Shown here piece by piece: positions 1-10,736 of a DNA stretch of 28,531 nucleotides. Made by a program: the position numbers and the translations under genes. Within the stretch, counting starts at the first letter, position 1. Every line of letters begins with the position of its first letter. This DNA comes from Gnetum montanum (lineage: Eukaryota > Streptophyta > Gnetopsida > Gnetales > Gnetaceae), in NCBI GenBank assembly GCA_015680685.1, contig MNCI01006925.1, positions 30,691 to 59,221 on the forward strand, in the 5' to 3' direction. Below the pieces are notes generated by a model that did not search any database, was not told the origin of the DNA, and saw only the letters and a list, made by a program, of their open reading frames with translations.

Positions 1-2
1 GA

Positions 3-716
3 TATGACCATCCTAAGGGATGTTGCCCAATAATCTCACATCTACAAGAGTCTGGGGTGTATGCACTCAACCCACGACTTAACAAACGGTAAGCACCCCG
101 ACGGTTACCTTATCCCCAAGGTAACCCAAGGCAATTCCACCAACCCTTAACGTATTATCTAAGTGGAACTCCGTCATAACCTATTGAGCAGCACCAGTAG
201 TGGTAATACCCACAGTCATGGGGGATGCCACTGCCAAGACAACAATACCCTTACCGACAACCAAATTCATATGGCTACTACATGCAACAACCAATCTCTC
301 CACGTGACTCTATTGGTGAGTCACGTGACCCCACAACATCACTACCAAGCTCGAGAGTATTATAGGACTCCTTCTCCTAGGAGAGACAACCAACAAACAT
401 ACCACCCTCTAAATCCATTTTCAACTCTCACACCGATACCTCCATTCCACATGCTCTAGCAATGCAAGGGGAACTCCCCACTCAACCGCAGCAATCCAAT
501 GTCACGAGAGTTATGAATCCTCAACCCGTAGTTGGTTCTAACAACCTTATGCAGAAAAGGTATTTCTTCAGAACCAACAATCCAACCAAGCCCTCACCAT
601 CACAAGTGGTTGAACATCTGAATACCTCCCTACCAAGTAAAGCTTCGGGGCCTCCTTCAACCCAAAAATTGAACTTAACGCACACGGTTATGTTAACACA
701 TGCCATTACTAACTAG
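3..716 (+). pseudogene. Copy A gag C-terminal part and gag-protease linker, broken
   Basis: The window opens on the second half of a zinc-knuckle-like motif (YDHPKGCCP), followed by VYALNPRL and a proline/glutamine/tyrosine-rich linker that is also readable in copies B and C. In-frame stops occur. A 4-nt insertion near 330, relative to copy C, shifts the frame to the one open at 163-459. A 1-nt loss near 450 returns it to the downstream pol frame, which is open again from 462 to 716. The linker product has no known enzymatic role. The assignment rests on colinearity with copy C (13860-14580) and copy B. Confidence 0.75.
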
Positions 717-1430
717 ATTAAGGTGGGCCACCTTCCCAAGAAATTCTCTGATCCTAGAAGTCCTCTAATCTATCTCCAAGTCACTAGGAATGAACCATGT
801 AAGGCTCTTTTGGGCTCAGGTTCCAGAGTTAACCTAATATCACAAGAGATGTATAAAGCCTAGAACCTGCCTCCATTAAGGAAGAGTAACATTCGACTAG
901 AGCTGGCCGATTAGTCCATCATTGTCCCCTTGGGACTGGTGGAGGACATTGTTACCACTATGTGTGGGTGGTTGTATCCAGCTGATTTCCTAGTNGTGCA
1001 TCTATGGTACTTAGCCATGCTCTTCCCATTATTATNATGGCTAAGTACCATAGATGCATGCCTAAGAACCCGCCATCTTTCCCTAGAAATATCTAAGAAG
1101 AACACTTTTGGAAAAATCGAGAAGAAGAAAGTTCCATGCATTGCATGTAGTGACACAGGGTGCCATTGCGTGAAGAAATCATGGGTTATGCAAAGTTTAG
1201 CATTTCTTGCATGCAATCGGTGTGCACAAGACATTAATATACAAAAGTGCCTATATGCAGCAGCCACACGACAAGAAGACACCCAGTGGCTGATGGTTGA
1301 TCAAGAAAGCAACTCACTAACATGCATGGAACTAACTGAGGGAATAACTAGTGCTTACATTGAAAGAATCGACACACTGGAGCAAGTTCGTTGCCAACTT
1401 CCAAGCTTTCACCTTGAAAACATCAACTGA
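717..1430 (+). pseudogene. Copy A retroviral-type aspartic protease region, broken
   Basis: The remnant has the pattern PLIYLQV, a retropepsin active-site segment, VNLIS, then LPLGLVED and a GRAWLST-type end that is visible in copy C. It is the polyprotein-processing protease of Ty3/Gypsy elements. The active-site D-S-G reads G-S-G (codons 813-821), so the catalytic aspartate is lost. Two in-frame TAG stops lie near 861 and 912, the first replacing a Trp codon that is still present in copy C. Positions 995-1036 hold two single Ns around a 40-bp inverted segment, so the middle of the domain is unreliable. The frame continues to a TGA at 1428. Confidence 0.8.
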
Positions 1431-2530
1431 GGGAAGTTGGAAATTCTTGAGAGATTTAAATAAGAGCCCCTAGATTTGAAACCGTTGCCCACCAATCTGC
1501 AGTATATGACCCTCAAAAATGGAAAATCAGTGATCATCAAAGCAAGACTTGTTCCCAAACTAAAAGAAAGACTGCTAAAAGTGATAAACAAGTGGTTAAA
1601 AGCCTTTGCCTAGTCATATCTCAAGTTAACTGGAATAGATCCTAGGATATGCCAGCATAGGATTTACATGGACCCCTCCATGAAACCTCGGAAACAACCG
1701 CAGAGGCAATTAAACCCAAAATTGAAACAAATAGTAAAAGAAGAAATAGAACAACTTCTTAAGGCTGGGTTCATATATCCCATTGCTGATAGTGAATGGG
1801 TTAGCCCTTTGGTGATCGTGCCTAAAAAGGGAGGCAAATGGAGGATGTGTATAGATTTTAGGTTGCTAAACATGGCAACATTCAAGGATCACTTTCCATT
1901 GCCATTCGTTGACCAAGTCTTAGACACCATAGCAAGGCATCGCTATTATAGTTTTCCGGATGGTTATAGTGGATGCAACCAAATACGGATAGCACCATAA
2001 GATCAAGCCAAGACAATGTTCACCAATCCTTGGGGAACGTTTGCATATAAACAAATGCCATTTGGCTTATGCAATGCTTCTGCCACATTTCAATGCCTAG
2101 TTCTAAGCATATTCCAACAGCAGATAGGAAACAGAGTGGAAATCATTATGGACAACTTCTCCACTTATGGAACAAGCTTTGATCAAGCCTTGGACCGATT
2201 AGAGCAAGTGCTAAAAAGATGCGTAGAGACCAACTTAAGGCTCAACTAGCAAAAAAACCATCTGATGGTCCAGGAAGGCGTAGTACTTGGGCATAAGATT
2301 TCACATTCAAAAATAGAGGTAGACCTAGATAAAGTTAGGATCATCCAAGGAATCACCCGAAAACTGAAAATTGTCAAAGAAATTTGGTCGTTCCTTGGAC
2401 ATACTAGCTACTATAGGAGATTCATTGAGATCTTCTCCAAGATTGCCAAACCGTTGGTGGAACTAACAAAGAAGGACACACCATTCGAATGGACCAGGGA
2501 ATGTGAACGAGCATTCCAAACTCTAAAACA
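1431..2530 (+). pseudogene. Copy A reverse transcriptase domain, broken
   Basis: RT of Ty3/Gypsy type would copy element RNA into cDNA. Recognisable blocks are LKPLP, an RT entry segment EEIEQLLKAGFI, SEWVSPLVIVPKKGGKWRMC, IDFRLLN, FPLPFVDQVLD, the MPFGLCNASATFQ block and the catalytic box followed by FS-YG. The catalytic box reads M-D-N (2148-2156) instead of M-D-D, which removes a metal-binding aspartate. Premature stops lie near 1461, 1611, 1998 and 2247. The connection region [20 protein letters not shown] follows at about 2395-2460. No frameshift is visible across the domain, so decay has been mainly by substitution. Confidence 0.9.
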
Positions 2531-3044
2531 ATAGCTTGTGGAAACTCCCATTTTACAAGCCCCGAATTGGTCTAGATCATTCCATATAATGACTGACACA
2601 TCCAATTATGCCTTGGGAGCTGTACTTATATAGTTAGATGACCAAAAACGTCCTTATTACATCCACTGTGCAAGTAGGAGTATCGTCGGTGCACAACTTA
2701 ACTACACAACTACAGAAAAAGAATTAATGGCTGTAGTGTTTGCACTGGATAAGTTTAGGCACTATGTGTTAGGTTACAAAGTGTTCATCCGTACAAATCA
2801 TAGTGCAATCAAGTTCCTCATGAACAAGCCAATGGTTAGCCCTCGTATTATACGATGGCTGGTAATCCTACAGGAGCTCGATCTAACGATGATCGATCAA
2901 AATGGCACCAAGAACATAGTTGCAGATCATTTATCTCAATTGCACTGGGACAACGAGGAGGATGAATATGCCATATCTGATCATTTTCCTGACGAAGCCC
3001 TCTTTGCCAGTGTAGTGAATAACCAACCCATGAAAACAAATTAG
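2531..3044 (+). pseudogene. Copy A RNase H domain, broken
   Basis: The Ty3/Gypsy RNase H degrades the RNA strand of the RNA:DNA hybrid. Visible landmarks are MTDTSNYALGAVL (first acidic residue), TTEKELMAVVFALDKFRHYVLG (the Glu-containing helix), FIRTNHSAIKFL and the terminal VADHLSQL. The usual T-D-H triplet reads T-N-H (Asn codon 2796-2798), another lost acidic residue. Premature stops occur near 2532, 2628 and 3042. Position between RT and integrase supports the assignment. Confidence 0.87.
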
Positions 3045-4325
3045 TATGGTAGCATTCTCACCTATCTCCTTTCCCAACAAACACCACAGGAGTTGGACTT
3101 TAGGAAGAAACAACAGTTTCTTCACAAAGCCAAGTACTTCATGGAGATCAACACACAACTTTACAAAGTTTGTTCTGATGGCTTGGTTCAATGGTGTGTG
3201 CCCGATATGGACCAACTAAGAGTTCTCCAAGATACTCATGAGGGCCCTTGTGGAGGTCACTATGTAGGGAGACAAACAGCTGTTAAGATCCTGCTTGCAG
3301 GATATTACTAGCCAACATTATTTCGGGACGCCCATCAATTTTTCCAATCCTGCGAGTGCTATCAACATGATGGAGGAATGACTGCTAGAATGGAGGGTCC
3401 ACAACAATGGATTCAACCTTTAGAACCCTTTGACATTTGGGGAATAGACTTTATGGGGCACATTACACCAATGTCAAATGGAAAAGCTTACATCATTGTT
3501 GTTGTAGACTATTTAACGAAATGGGCTGAAGTAGCTGCTGTTATAGACTGCACATCATCTACCGCTACACGATTTGTGCAACAACAAGTCGTAAACAGGT
3601 CTGGTGTACCACATGCATTTATCTCAGATAATGGAACACACTTCACAAGCACAACCTTTCAGAAGTTGATGCAACACTTAGAGGTTGAACATAAATTGAC
3701 TACACCTTATCACCCCGAAGCTAATGGTCAAGCCAAGATCACTAACCAAGAGATTACTAAAATATTAACAAGGACAATTAGCAAATATAGGTGAGATTGG
3801 AGCACTAAATTGAACGATGCTCTCTGGGCATATGGCTCCACTTGGAAACTCCCTACAGGCTACTCTCCTTATGAGTTAGTATATGGAAAACTTCCAAGGC
3901 TTCTAATTCAAATTTAGCTCCGTACACTATCCATGGCATGTGACCTCCACCTTGACCTTGATCTAGCACAAAAACAAAGATTGGCAACTCTAAATGTGCT
4001 AGACAAAAATTGATTGGTTGCTTTGTCATCAAATGAGTTGCACATAGCACATAACAAGCAATGTCATGACTTGAGAATTAGGAAGGTTAAATATCAATCA
4101 GGAGATAAGGTCCTCTACTGGAACCCCACACATGTGCCACAATGCACAAAATTTCAAACATTGTGGGAAGGGCCTTACATCATTCATACAACCTTTCCCT
4201 CAAGAGCCATGACCATATACAAACCTGAAAGCCCTGATAAGAGATTACTGGTCAATGTGCAACAAACCAAACCCTTCCATGAACTTAGAACAGCTGGTGC
4301 ACATAATACCTCTGAGAGAGGATGA
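3045..4325 (+). pseudogene. Copy A integrase (zinc-binding, DDE core and C-terminal region), broken
   Basis: The integrase would insert cDNA into the host genome. The HHCC-type N-terminal domain is visible as THEGPCGGHYVGRQTAVK with CECYQ downstream (about 3225-3370). The core follows with WGIDFMG (first Asp at 3447) and FISDNGTHF (second Asp at 3627). Exactly 35 residues after the second Asp, the expected Glu is Lys (codon 3735-3737), so the DDE triad is broken. The segment DALWAYGSTWKLPTGYSPYELVYGKLP matches the usual core end. The C-terminal part (GDKVLYWNP, FQTLWEGPYII) is chromodomain-free. Premature stops lie near 3309, 3792, 3915 and 4011. The TGA at 4323 is near the expected natural end. 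Confidence 0.9.
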
Positions 4326-6089
4326 CCTCGCTCATTATTTCGGATCTCCCCCTTCCAACTTAGTCATGGGGAAGATGGCCACCTATGCTGATCAATCAAG
4401 GCCCTCAGTTCCTTTTTAATTTTTTGTTTTACACATTTTTCTTTCACAAATTTCTTTAATTTTTCTTGTTTTTATTTTGCAACATCGTTTATACTCTTTC
4501 ATTTCTTTGTGTGTTTGTTTATTTTGTTTGATTCTTTACCTAATAAGTGCTCCTGATGGTGGTATGAACTGTATTCCATTGATTGCTAATGTTTGGTTTC
4601 TACCTTTGAGTTATAATGTTGATACTAAGGTATGGTTCTTTTGATATAACAAGCAATGAGTCCATGTCATCCATACATCCATGAATTTCTATGGTCTCTC
4701 TTGGCTTGGAACTGTATAGTCCCTTTCCTTAAAAAAGAACTATCAATGAATTGATGACTAGACATTTCTCAAACTAAGGAAGGACTCAAGGATTGAAAAG
4801 GGTGTGACTTCAAGGGGATTTGATGCATTCGTGTTGGCCATTCTCTTCGATGCTTGGATGTTTTCTTCTTGAGTTTTCCTTAAACATTCTGATGCTACTC
4901 CAGTATCAAGAAGTCAAGCTAATAAAAATAATAAGTCTTTGCATGGTGTGGTTCTCACTCAATAAAAAAAAGTGAGAATTCAAAGCACACCCCTTAGATG
5001 AAATAATCATCTGGGCTACAAGCACTGGTTATGGAACTAAACAAACATGTTCCCTCTAACTAAGGCCTTTTCTTGCTTCCTACTCTCTCCTTTTTCATTT
5101 TGTCGGAATGGTGCTGACTCTTTGACGGAGGCACTCATGTTACTTTAGGTGGATGGATTGGCTGAATGTATTAATATGAAGTCACTCGATGTGGTTGGTT
5201 TAAGGCTGGATTTGGAATGTGATCCACTAAGTCACATTAATCATTAATACGCAAGGGGTTGTGCAACACCTTGTTCTTGAGACTCCATTCCCTTCTCTTC
5301 TTTCCATCCTTCTTTCTCCATTTCTCACCTCATTGCCGGTTGTATCAATAATCCATATTTTTGTTGATACATTATTTTCTTTTTGGTAAATTCTTGTAGT
5401 TAAGACTTTAACTCTTGCTTCCAAATGACATTCCCAAAGCCTACGGACTTTTGAATGTGGGATTGTCAGGGCCTTAAGGGCATGAGCCTGCTTTGGGGAG
5501 GACCCACTGACATTCCTATTTGCTACATCAGTTAACTTCTTTCCCTTAAACATTACTACAATCACCATTTATTTTGTTCATTTCCACCTATGACATCCAT
5601 TTTATTAGCGTCACCATTGTTTCTTTTTCTCCATCTTTCTTATTTCTTATCTTTTTCCATTTCTCTCACTACCGAAGGTTCGCTCTCAGTCATGGGGGTC
5701 CTGGTCCAATTTTTTCGATTTTCTCTTAACCCCTACACCTTGGGTAGTCACCAATGTTATATCTCCAAAATCTATATCAGCCATATCACAACTCAACCAA
5801 TGGACCTTACACTGAGGCTTGGTATCAACTGCATTGTGATTCATTTACCCTTGCTAATTTAAGATTGTGTTGTGTGTGCATATGACAATCATACACAATG
5901 GATTGGATCTGGAGGGAACACTTGAAATGGACTGGTGCTGGAGCAGTTATGCAAGGAACAAGATTGATGGCACGGTTATGGATGGACAACAGAAGGCGCA
6001 ATCTTGGCATTGGCAGCAATAGACTTCTTCTTTTCTCTCTCTCTCCCTCTCTTCTCTCTNAGATGAGTTTTCATTCAGTCATGGGGATT
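4326..6089 (+). other. Copy A 3' noncoding region between integrase and 3' LTR
   Basis: This is a long AT-rich, pyrimidine-tract-rich stretch, colinear with copy C 15341-16410. No env-like protein is readable throughout. A 35-codon sense segment at 4765-4872 is shared without indels with copy C and ends in a hydrophobic stretch. An antisense open frame lies at 5227-5568 and is partly shared. A single N sits at 6060, and the sequence just before the LTR (about 6071-6089) is where the polypurine tract should be, but only a short GGGGA run is seen. Confidence 0.7.
4945..4991 (+). other. Hairpin in copy A 3' region, conserved in copy C
   Basis: An outer stem GGTGTG/CACACC and an inner stem TTCTCACT/AGTGAGAA flank an A-rich loop. 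Copy C has the corresponding structure at 15983-16036 with a longer A-rich loop and one weakened inner stem. It could act at the RNA level, but this is only a sequence-based inference. Confidence 0.55.
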
Positions 6090-6867
6090 TGATGAGCTGC
6101 GATATCGCGTACGTGATATCACAGCCCGCCACAATGTCTATAAATAAGAGGCAGCTTTCCCTGTTTTAGACACTTAGACTTAGACCCTTAGCCAAACTAT
6201 AGTAGTTTTACCATTCCAAAGTTAGAATAATTTCCATGTGTTCGTAGTAGGAGTCTTAAAGTGAACGAATATTTATTCGAGCAAATTGTACCTGAGCACA
6301 CATTTGTGTATGGTAATAAAGATGAACTTTTTGATAAACCTTGCAGCATGTGGACTAAGCTAAATAGGAATTAATTATTGTTAAATGTTTAAATGCTTTC
6401 CTAGGCAATTAATCTCTCTCAACCCTTGACTCTCCTCGTTAAGTGCATTCAATACAATCGCTTCAAGCACGTGTGTAATGCTTGGTAACCTAGTAACGAG
6501 TAGCATTTGGCAATCCCAATAGCATTGCACTGGTTCAGGGTGTGTGCGGTAAGTGGGAACAAATACTGGTGCTAGGACAATTAGAACTGAGTTAGTGAAT
6601 AGTTAATGAAAGTTAGTCACTTAGTTCTGTTCACCTTCCCCTATTAGCATAAGACATTAAAAAGATAAAAGATATAAAAATCATATACCTCAAGCTTACT
6701 TAACCATACAATGGTGACAATACAAGTAAGTTTGGGAAGATAGCTATTGATTAACCTTAAGTATTCCATTAGGGCGCGTAACCACTTAGTCCTTGGAGTT
6801 CGACCGGATTATGCGTGAGATGCTCGTATTCGTATGGTTGAGTGTAGGGGTACCTTGCCACTCATCA
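6090..6867 (+). repeat. Copy A 3' LTR
   Basis: It begins TGATGAGCTGC and ends CCACTCATCA, giving the terminal TGATG/CATCA pair shared by the LTRs here. Length is 778 bp against 790 bp for the copy C 5' LTR, and the two are colinear throughout, including TATA box, polyadenylation signal and the GGTTGAGTGTAGGGGTACC end block. The TATA box is only about 50 bp from the left end, so U3 is very short. The right boundary is sharp against reverse-strand gag of copy B. Confidence 0.9.
6094..6146 (+). promoter_or_regulatory. LTR promoter of copy A: GATATC dyad plus TATA box
   Basis: GCTGCGATATC and GATATCACAGC form an 11-bp inverted pair with one mismatch, 8 bp apart, just upstream of TATAAATA at 6139-6146. 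The arrangement parallels that of copy C, where more GATATC-type sites occur. An AATAAA signal lies about 170 bp downstream, consistent with plus-strand initiation and polyadenylation inside the LTR. Confidence 0.6.
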
Positions 6868-8933
6868 AACGTAATACCCAAATGGATCTGGTTGTCTATA
6901 AGGATATTGTTGCCTAGGTGGTGGTAACACATAGGACTGTGGTTGCCACCATTTTTGATATTGTTTGTATGGTTGTGGTGGAGTTCCAATTGGATAATAT
7001 TGTTGTTGCTGATGGAAATGCCTAGGATTGCGTTGAGGATAAGGCAATCTTCTGGGTGTTTGTCTTTTTGCTAGTCGTGGATTCAGAGCATACACCCTAG
7101 ACTGTTGTAAGTGTGACATGATGGGACAACGTTCCTTAGGATGTTCATATTAGCAAATGTCACATCCATCATCATCATTTGATTCAATTTCTGTAATTTC
7201 CTCTATGGCAACAATCTTTCCCTTACCTCGTTGATTGACATGTTCAACTTCCTTTCTTCTCCTGTGGTCACAATCACTACTTTGGTCTTTGAACTCTATA
7301 GTAATTTTCAAAATAGCTTGAAATCTACTATCCATAGAGTCCCACAACTGATCTACCTTAGTCGAAATTTTAGAGGTAAAATTTTGAATTAGTAAGGTTT
7401 TTCAATTTCCCACCTCATTAAGTGATGATTCCTCATCACTGTCACAAAATCAGATCTCCCTCTTGTGAATGGAAGGATCTCAGTTGTATTCTTCTACACT
7501 TTCACGTTTCCTCAACTCTCCTTATTTTGCTACCTACTTGATTAGCCATTGAATCAAATGGGCTTTTAACTCTAATAGTCTTCTTTGGGTGTAGATTCCA
7601 AGAGTCATCTATGATGTGGCGAAGTTGTTTCCATTGAGAGTAATTATGGCCAAGGCATTAATGTAATAAGGAATAATATCTATTTATGGTGGCATCCAAG
7701 GACTCATGTGTTCCTTGCTTTCAACCCTGGATTTGCTTTCTTAGATTGAACACTTAGGAGTATGTCTGATATTTGTCGTTGAATAGTTTGAGCATCGTAC
7801 TGCATATACAAATTGATCTTGGCTCCAAGGATTGGTATCAACTTTCTGCTTCTTTGATAAGTGTCCTAGGAAACAGCTTAAGCTTTTGCCAGTCATTTTC
7901 TATGTTTTGTAGGGCACAAGCATCGTGACAAGGTTGAAGATGATTTTATGGATCAAAGTTATATCCTCCCTTAAACTTGGGGATGTTATTCATATTTAAT
8001 TGCTTAATCATGCTATCTTTCACATGCCTTATCAAAATTCTCACTACCTCTGTGATGTTTAGCAACCTTTGGGCGACAAGCAAATGTTCATCATAGCCAT
8101 GATCTTGGTGCCTACGATGCCCTTTGCTACCCCTTTGTTCATGACAATGAGCCTCTCTTAAATGCTGGCACCCTAGATCTTAACTTGCTTGATGGTCTTT
8201 ACAATCATCTCGGTCTTGTCAATCACCTTCATCATGATAGCATCCCTTATAGTTGCATTCAGAGCTAAAAGAGGAAGAAGATGATGATGAAGGTGGACTA
8301 GCACCATCATGGTGCCTACCACCCCTTTTTTAGTAGTCACGGCCATGATCATGATTATGCTACTTACCTGCATTCTTGCCATGATTCTCCTCTTTGAATC
8401 CCCTTTTGTCATGGGATCCATTATTGCCAAAACCAAGATTATGTATCATGGATTGCAAGTTCTAGTGTTGACCTTCTTCATTGAAGTCAAAGAGAGAAGT
8501 CTCTTTGTATGGAAAATCCTTAGAAAAGGGTTCTTTACCATCTTTTTGTTACATTAGGAATGGGAAATCATTGGACCACTTCCCCTTCAAAGATTTGTAA
8601 TGTTGCTCTAGTTATCAATCCCTTTAGATGTTGTGCATCGGTGGGATGATAATCCTTACTGTCACTATCCTGCACAACATATTTAGCATGAAGCCCTTGG
8701 ATGCCCAACTACATAAGAGTTTAGTGGAGCATCACAAGAATGGATCAATCGAATGGTAACACAATGTTGCCCTCCATGTCTCAACGCTGCAGTTGTTCAT
8801 CCTAGTGTAGGACGAAGGTGAAATTGGGTACATACTCATCAGGATGAGCATATATCACTTTTTATTGCTAGGGAACCTGCTGATTTACTCTGTTAAACAT
8901 GGACAAAGAATCACTCTTGTGAGAAGAAGACAT
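6868..8933 (-). pseudogene. Copy B gag, broken
   Basis: The start MSSSHKSDS at 8933 resembles the MSSSSNKS start of copy C. Downstream come a serine-rich tract (about 8255-8290), then a nucleocapsid-core-like part matching copy C but with many stops and shifts. The segment 7347-7150, beginning MWDSMDSRF, ends in the knuckle start GCDIC. There a TAA interrupts C-D-I-C-stop-Y-E-H, where copy C has Gln. The linker SRVYALNPRLAKRQ to QPDPFGYYV (7119-6868) is open and then cut by copy A's LTR. It is a capsid/nucleocapsid polyprotein remnant, far too damaged to be expressed. Confidence 0.8.
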
Positions 8934-9078
8934 ATTGTATTAGAAGATAAGAAATGAAATGTGCTTTCTTATAATTATTGTAGTTATTTTGATGTATGAT
9001 ATGACTTTAGGGTTCATTCCAATGATGTTAAATAATTTTTCATGAAATCTTAGATAGCGCATGTAACAAACTAAAGGT

Positions 9079-9095
9079 CCCTACCAACAACGCCA
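9079..9095 (-). other. Decayed tRNA-Asp primer binding site of copy B
   Basis: Read on the minus strand, the 17 bases after the LTR (with one T between) match the tRNA-Asp complement of plant Athila-type elements at 12 of 17 positions. The position, exactly next to the LTR end, is the main support. Confidence 0.6.
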
Positions 9096-9772
9096 ATGAT
9101 GAGTGGCGAGTATACCCTACACCCAACCATACTAATTACAAGTGTTCACGTGCAATCTGGTTGAATTTCACAAACCTTAAGTTCCTGAGTACGCTAGTTT
9201 TATGAGTGAAATCTAATTGTCATGATCGTTGTCTTCCCAACTATACTTTTGAAGCTTAGTAGTATGGTTAAGTGTAATTGGGGCACATGATTTTTATTAT
9301 TTTATGTTTTATTCGCCTATGATTGATAACAAGTTGAAACTCAATTTATTAACCAATTTAACTAATTTGATTACTAATTAATAACTAAGTATCCCAACAT
9401 AAGCATCCAATCCCACTTCCCATATACATCCTGAACACATAGAACGTTGTTGGGTTACCAAATGCTAAGCGTTGCTGGGATTACCAAACATCATGCTCAT
9501 GCTCAAAGTGATCGTACTTATGTGCTTAATTAATTGCTATTTAGCCCAGCTAACTTAACTTATCTTATTTTGGATTAATTACTTGAAAGCATTAAATAAA
9601 ATTTCATAAAACATGTAAAATATTTAATCTAGCCAAATTGCTACAAGGATTATTAGAAAGCTCATCTTTATTACCGCACACACTACCATGCTCATGTACA
9701 ATAGTGCTCGAATAAAGATCTGTCCACTCAATGACTCTTACTACAGGTACTTGGGAAAATATTTTAACTCTG

Positions 9773-10736
9773 TGATGAATCGTTATTGCTTGACTATGTC
9801 AACATAGTTGACCGCATTGACAAGGCCTCGTTGATAAGGCCTTGTCAATGCATCTTGCCCTCTGTTGATGAGGCCCCGTTAATGCATCTTGCCTTGTGTC
9901 AATAGGCCCTATTGACATAGTGTCTATCTATCACCTATAAATACGCACATCCCAGCTACATTTATGGCAATCTAGATTTTAGTAGCAGCAAAGCTCTTGC
10001 ATTTTTTCCATTTGAAAGTTAAGAATTTTTTTCCCTGAGTGCCTGCAATAGGAGTCATTGAGTGTACTGATCTTTATTTGAGCATTCTTATACCTGAGCA
10101 CAACAGTGTGTGTGGCAATAAAGATGAGCTTTTTGATAAACCTTGTAGCACTTTGGATAGATTAGCTATTTTATTTATGCATTCAATGTTTTCATTTATT
10201 TGTTAATTGTTCTCAATTATTTCACAAATATTTTCCAGCAATTGAGTTAATGAGGTTGTTAAGCTAGATAGATTAAATACATAAGTACGACCGCTTCGAG
10301 TGTAACATGTATTCACTTGGTAATTTTAGTAGTGTTATCGCTTGGTACGCCTAGTAGCGTAGTGTTTGGTCACCTAGCAATGGATACATGGGTTCAAGAT
10401 ATGTATGGAAAGTGGGAACAGATACTTATGTTAGTATTAATTAAATGTTAGTAAATTAGTTAATTTAGATTAGTTAATCAAATTAATTTTATCTACATTT
10501 GATCACTAACTTATAAAACACAAAATGATAAAAATTAGATGCCTTTAGTTACACTTAATCATACCAACGACTATCACAAGTGTAATTGGGAAGACAGTAA
10601 TTGACCTTAAGGCTAGATTCACTTCCTAAAAGGGTTAGTGCACTGGAAATGATAAAGTCCGTGGAATTCGACCGAATCATGCATCAACGCTTTGTGATTC
10701 GCATGGTTGGGCATAGGGGTACCTCACTACTCATCA
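9773..10736 (+). repeat. Solo LTR E, inserted in copy B 5' LTR
   Basis: It starts TGATGAATCG and ends CTACTCATCA, 964 bp, with its own TATA box, AATAAA (about 10122) and the family end block GGTTGGGCATAGGGGTACC. No primer site or internal sequence follows. Flanks are CTCTG (left) and CTCTA (right), a target duplication with one mismatch. Copy B's LTR continues on both sides. The simplest reading is a full element reduced to one LTR by LTR-LTR recombination. Confidence 0.8.
9793..9943 (+). promoter_or_regulatory. U3 dyad array and TATA box of solo LTR E
   Basis: Three inverted repeats are stacked before TATAAATA (9936-9943). They are CTATG/CATAG around 4 bp, a perfect 15-bp pair GCATTGACAAGGCCT (9814-9828) with its complement at 9837-9851, and TGTCAATAG/CTATTGACA (9897-9917). 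A 34-bp unit containing AATGCATCTTGCC is tandemly repeated (9830-9863, 9864-9897). Transcription-factor dimer sites or cruciform-forming DNA are possible functions. Confidence 0.6.

Larger units (their letters stand above)
1..6867 (+). mobile_element. Copy A: Athila-like Ty3/Gypsy retrotransposon, 5' truncated by window edge
   Basis: The domain order on the plus strand is gag knuckle remnant, protease, reverse transcriptase, RNase H, integrase, noncoding 3' region and 3' LTR. RNase H before integrase is the Ty3/Gypsy order. RT and integrase wording (FS-YG after the MDD box, GVPHAFISDNG, TPYHPEANGQ) resembles the plant Athila lineage. From about 462 to 4325 the coding remnant stays in one frame but has about 15 premature stops, many explicable as TGG to TAG or CAA to TAA. 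The 3' LTR abuts minus-strand gag of copy B at 6868, so A appears inserted into B. Its left end and target duplication are outside the window, and the right flank starts AACGT. Confidence 0.92.

Noticed and set aside
4326-6089. Full env-like gene in copy A
   Set aside because: No continuous frame or recognisable envelope domain; only short open segments.
8173-8557. Met/Ile-rich ORFs on both strands within copy B
   Set aside because: Off-frame readings of the decayed gag; the gag frame gives the serine-rich match with copy C.
9097-10736. One 1.64-kb inverted-repeat-ended transposon
   Set aside because: The apparent 36-bp inverted ends come from two LTRs of one family facing each other (B minus, E plus), each with its own TATA box and AATAAA.
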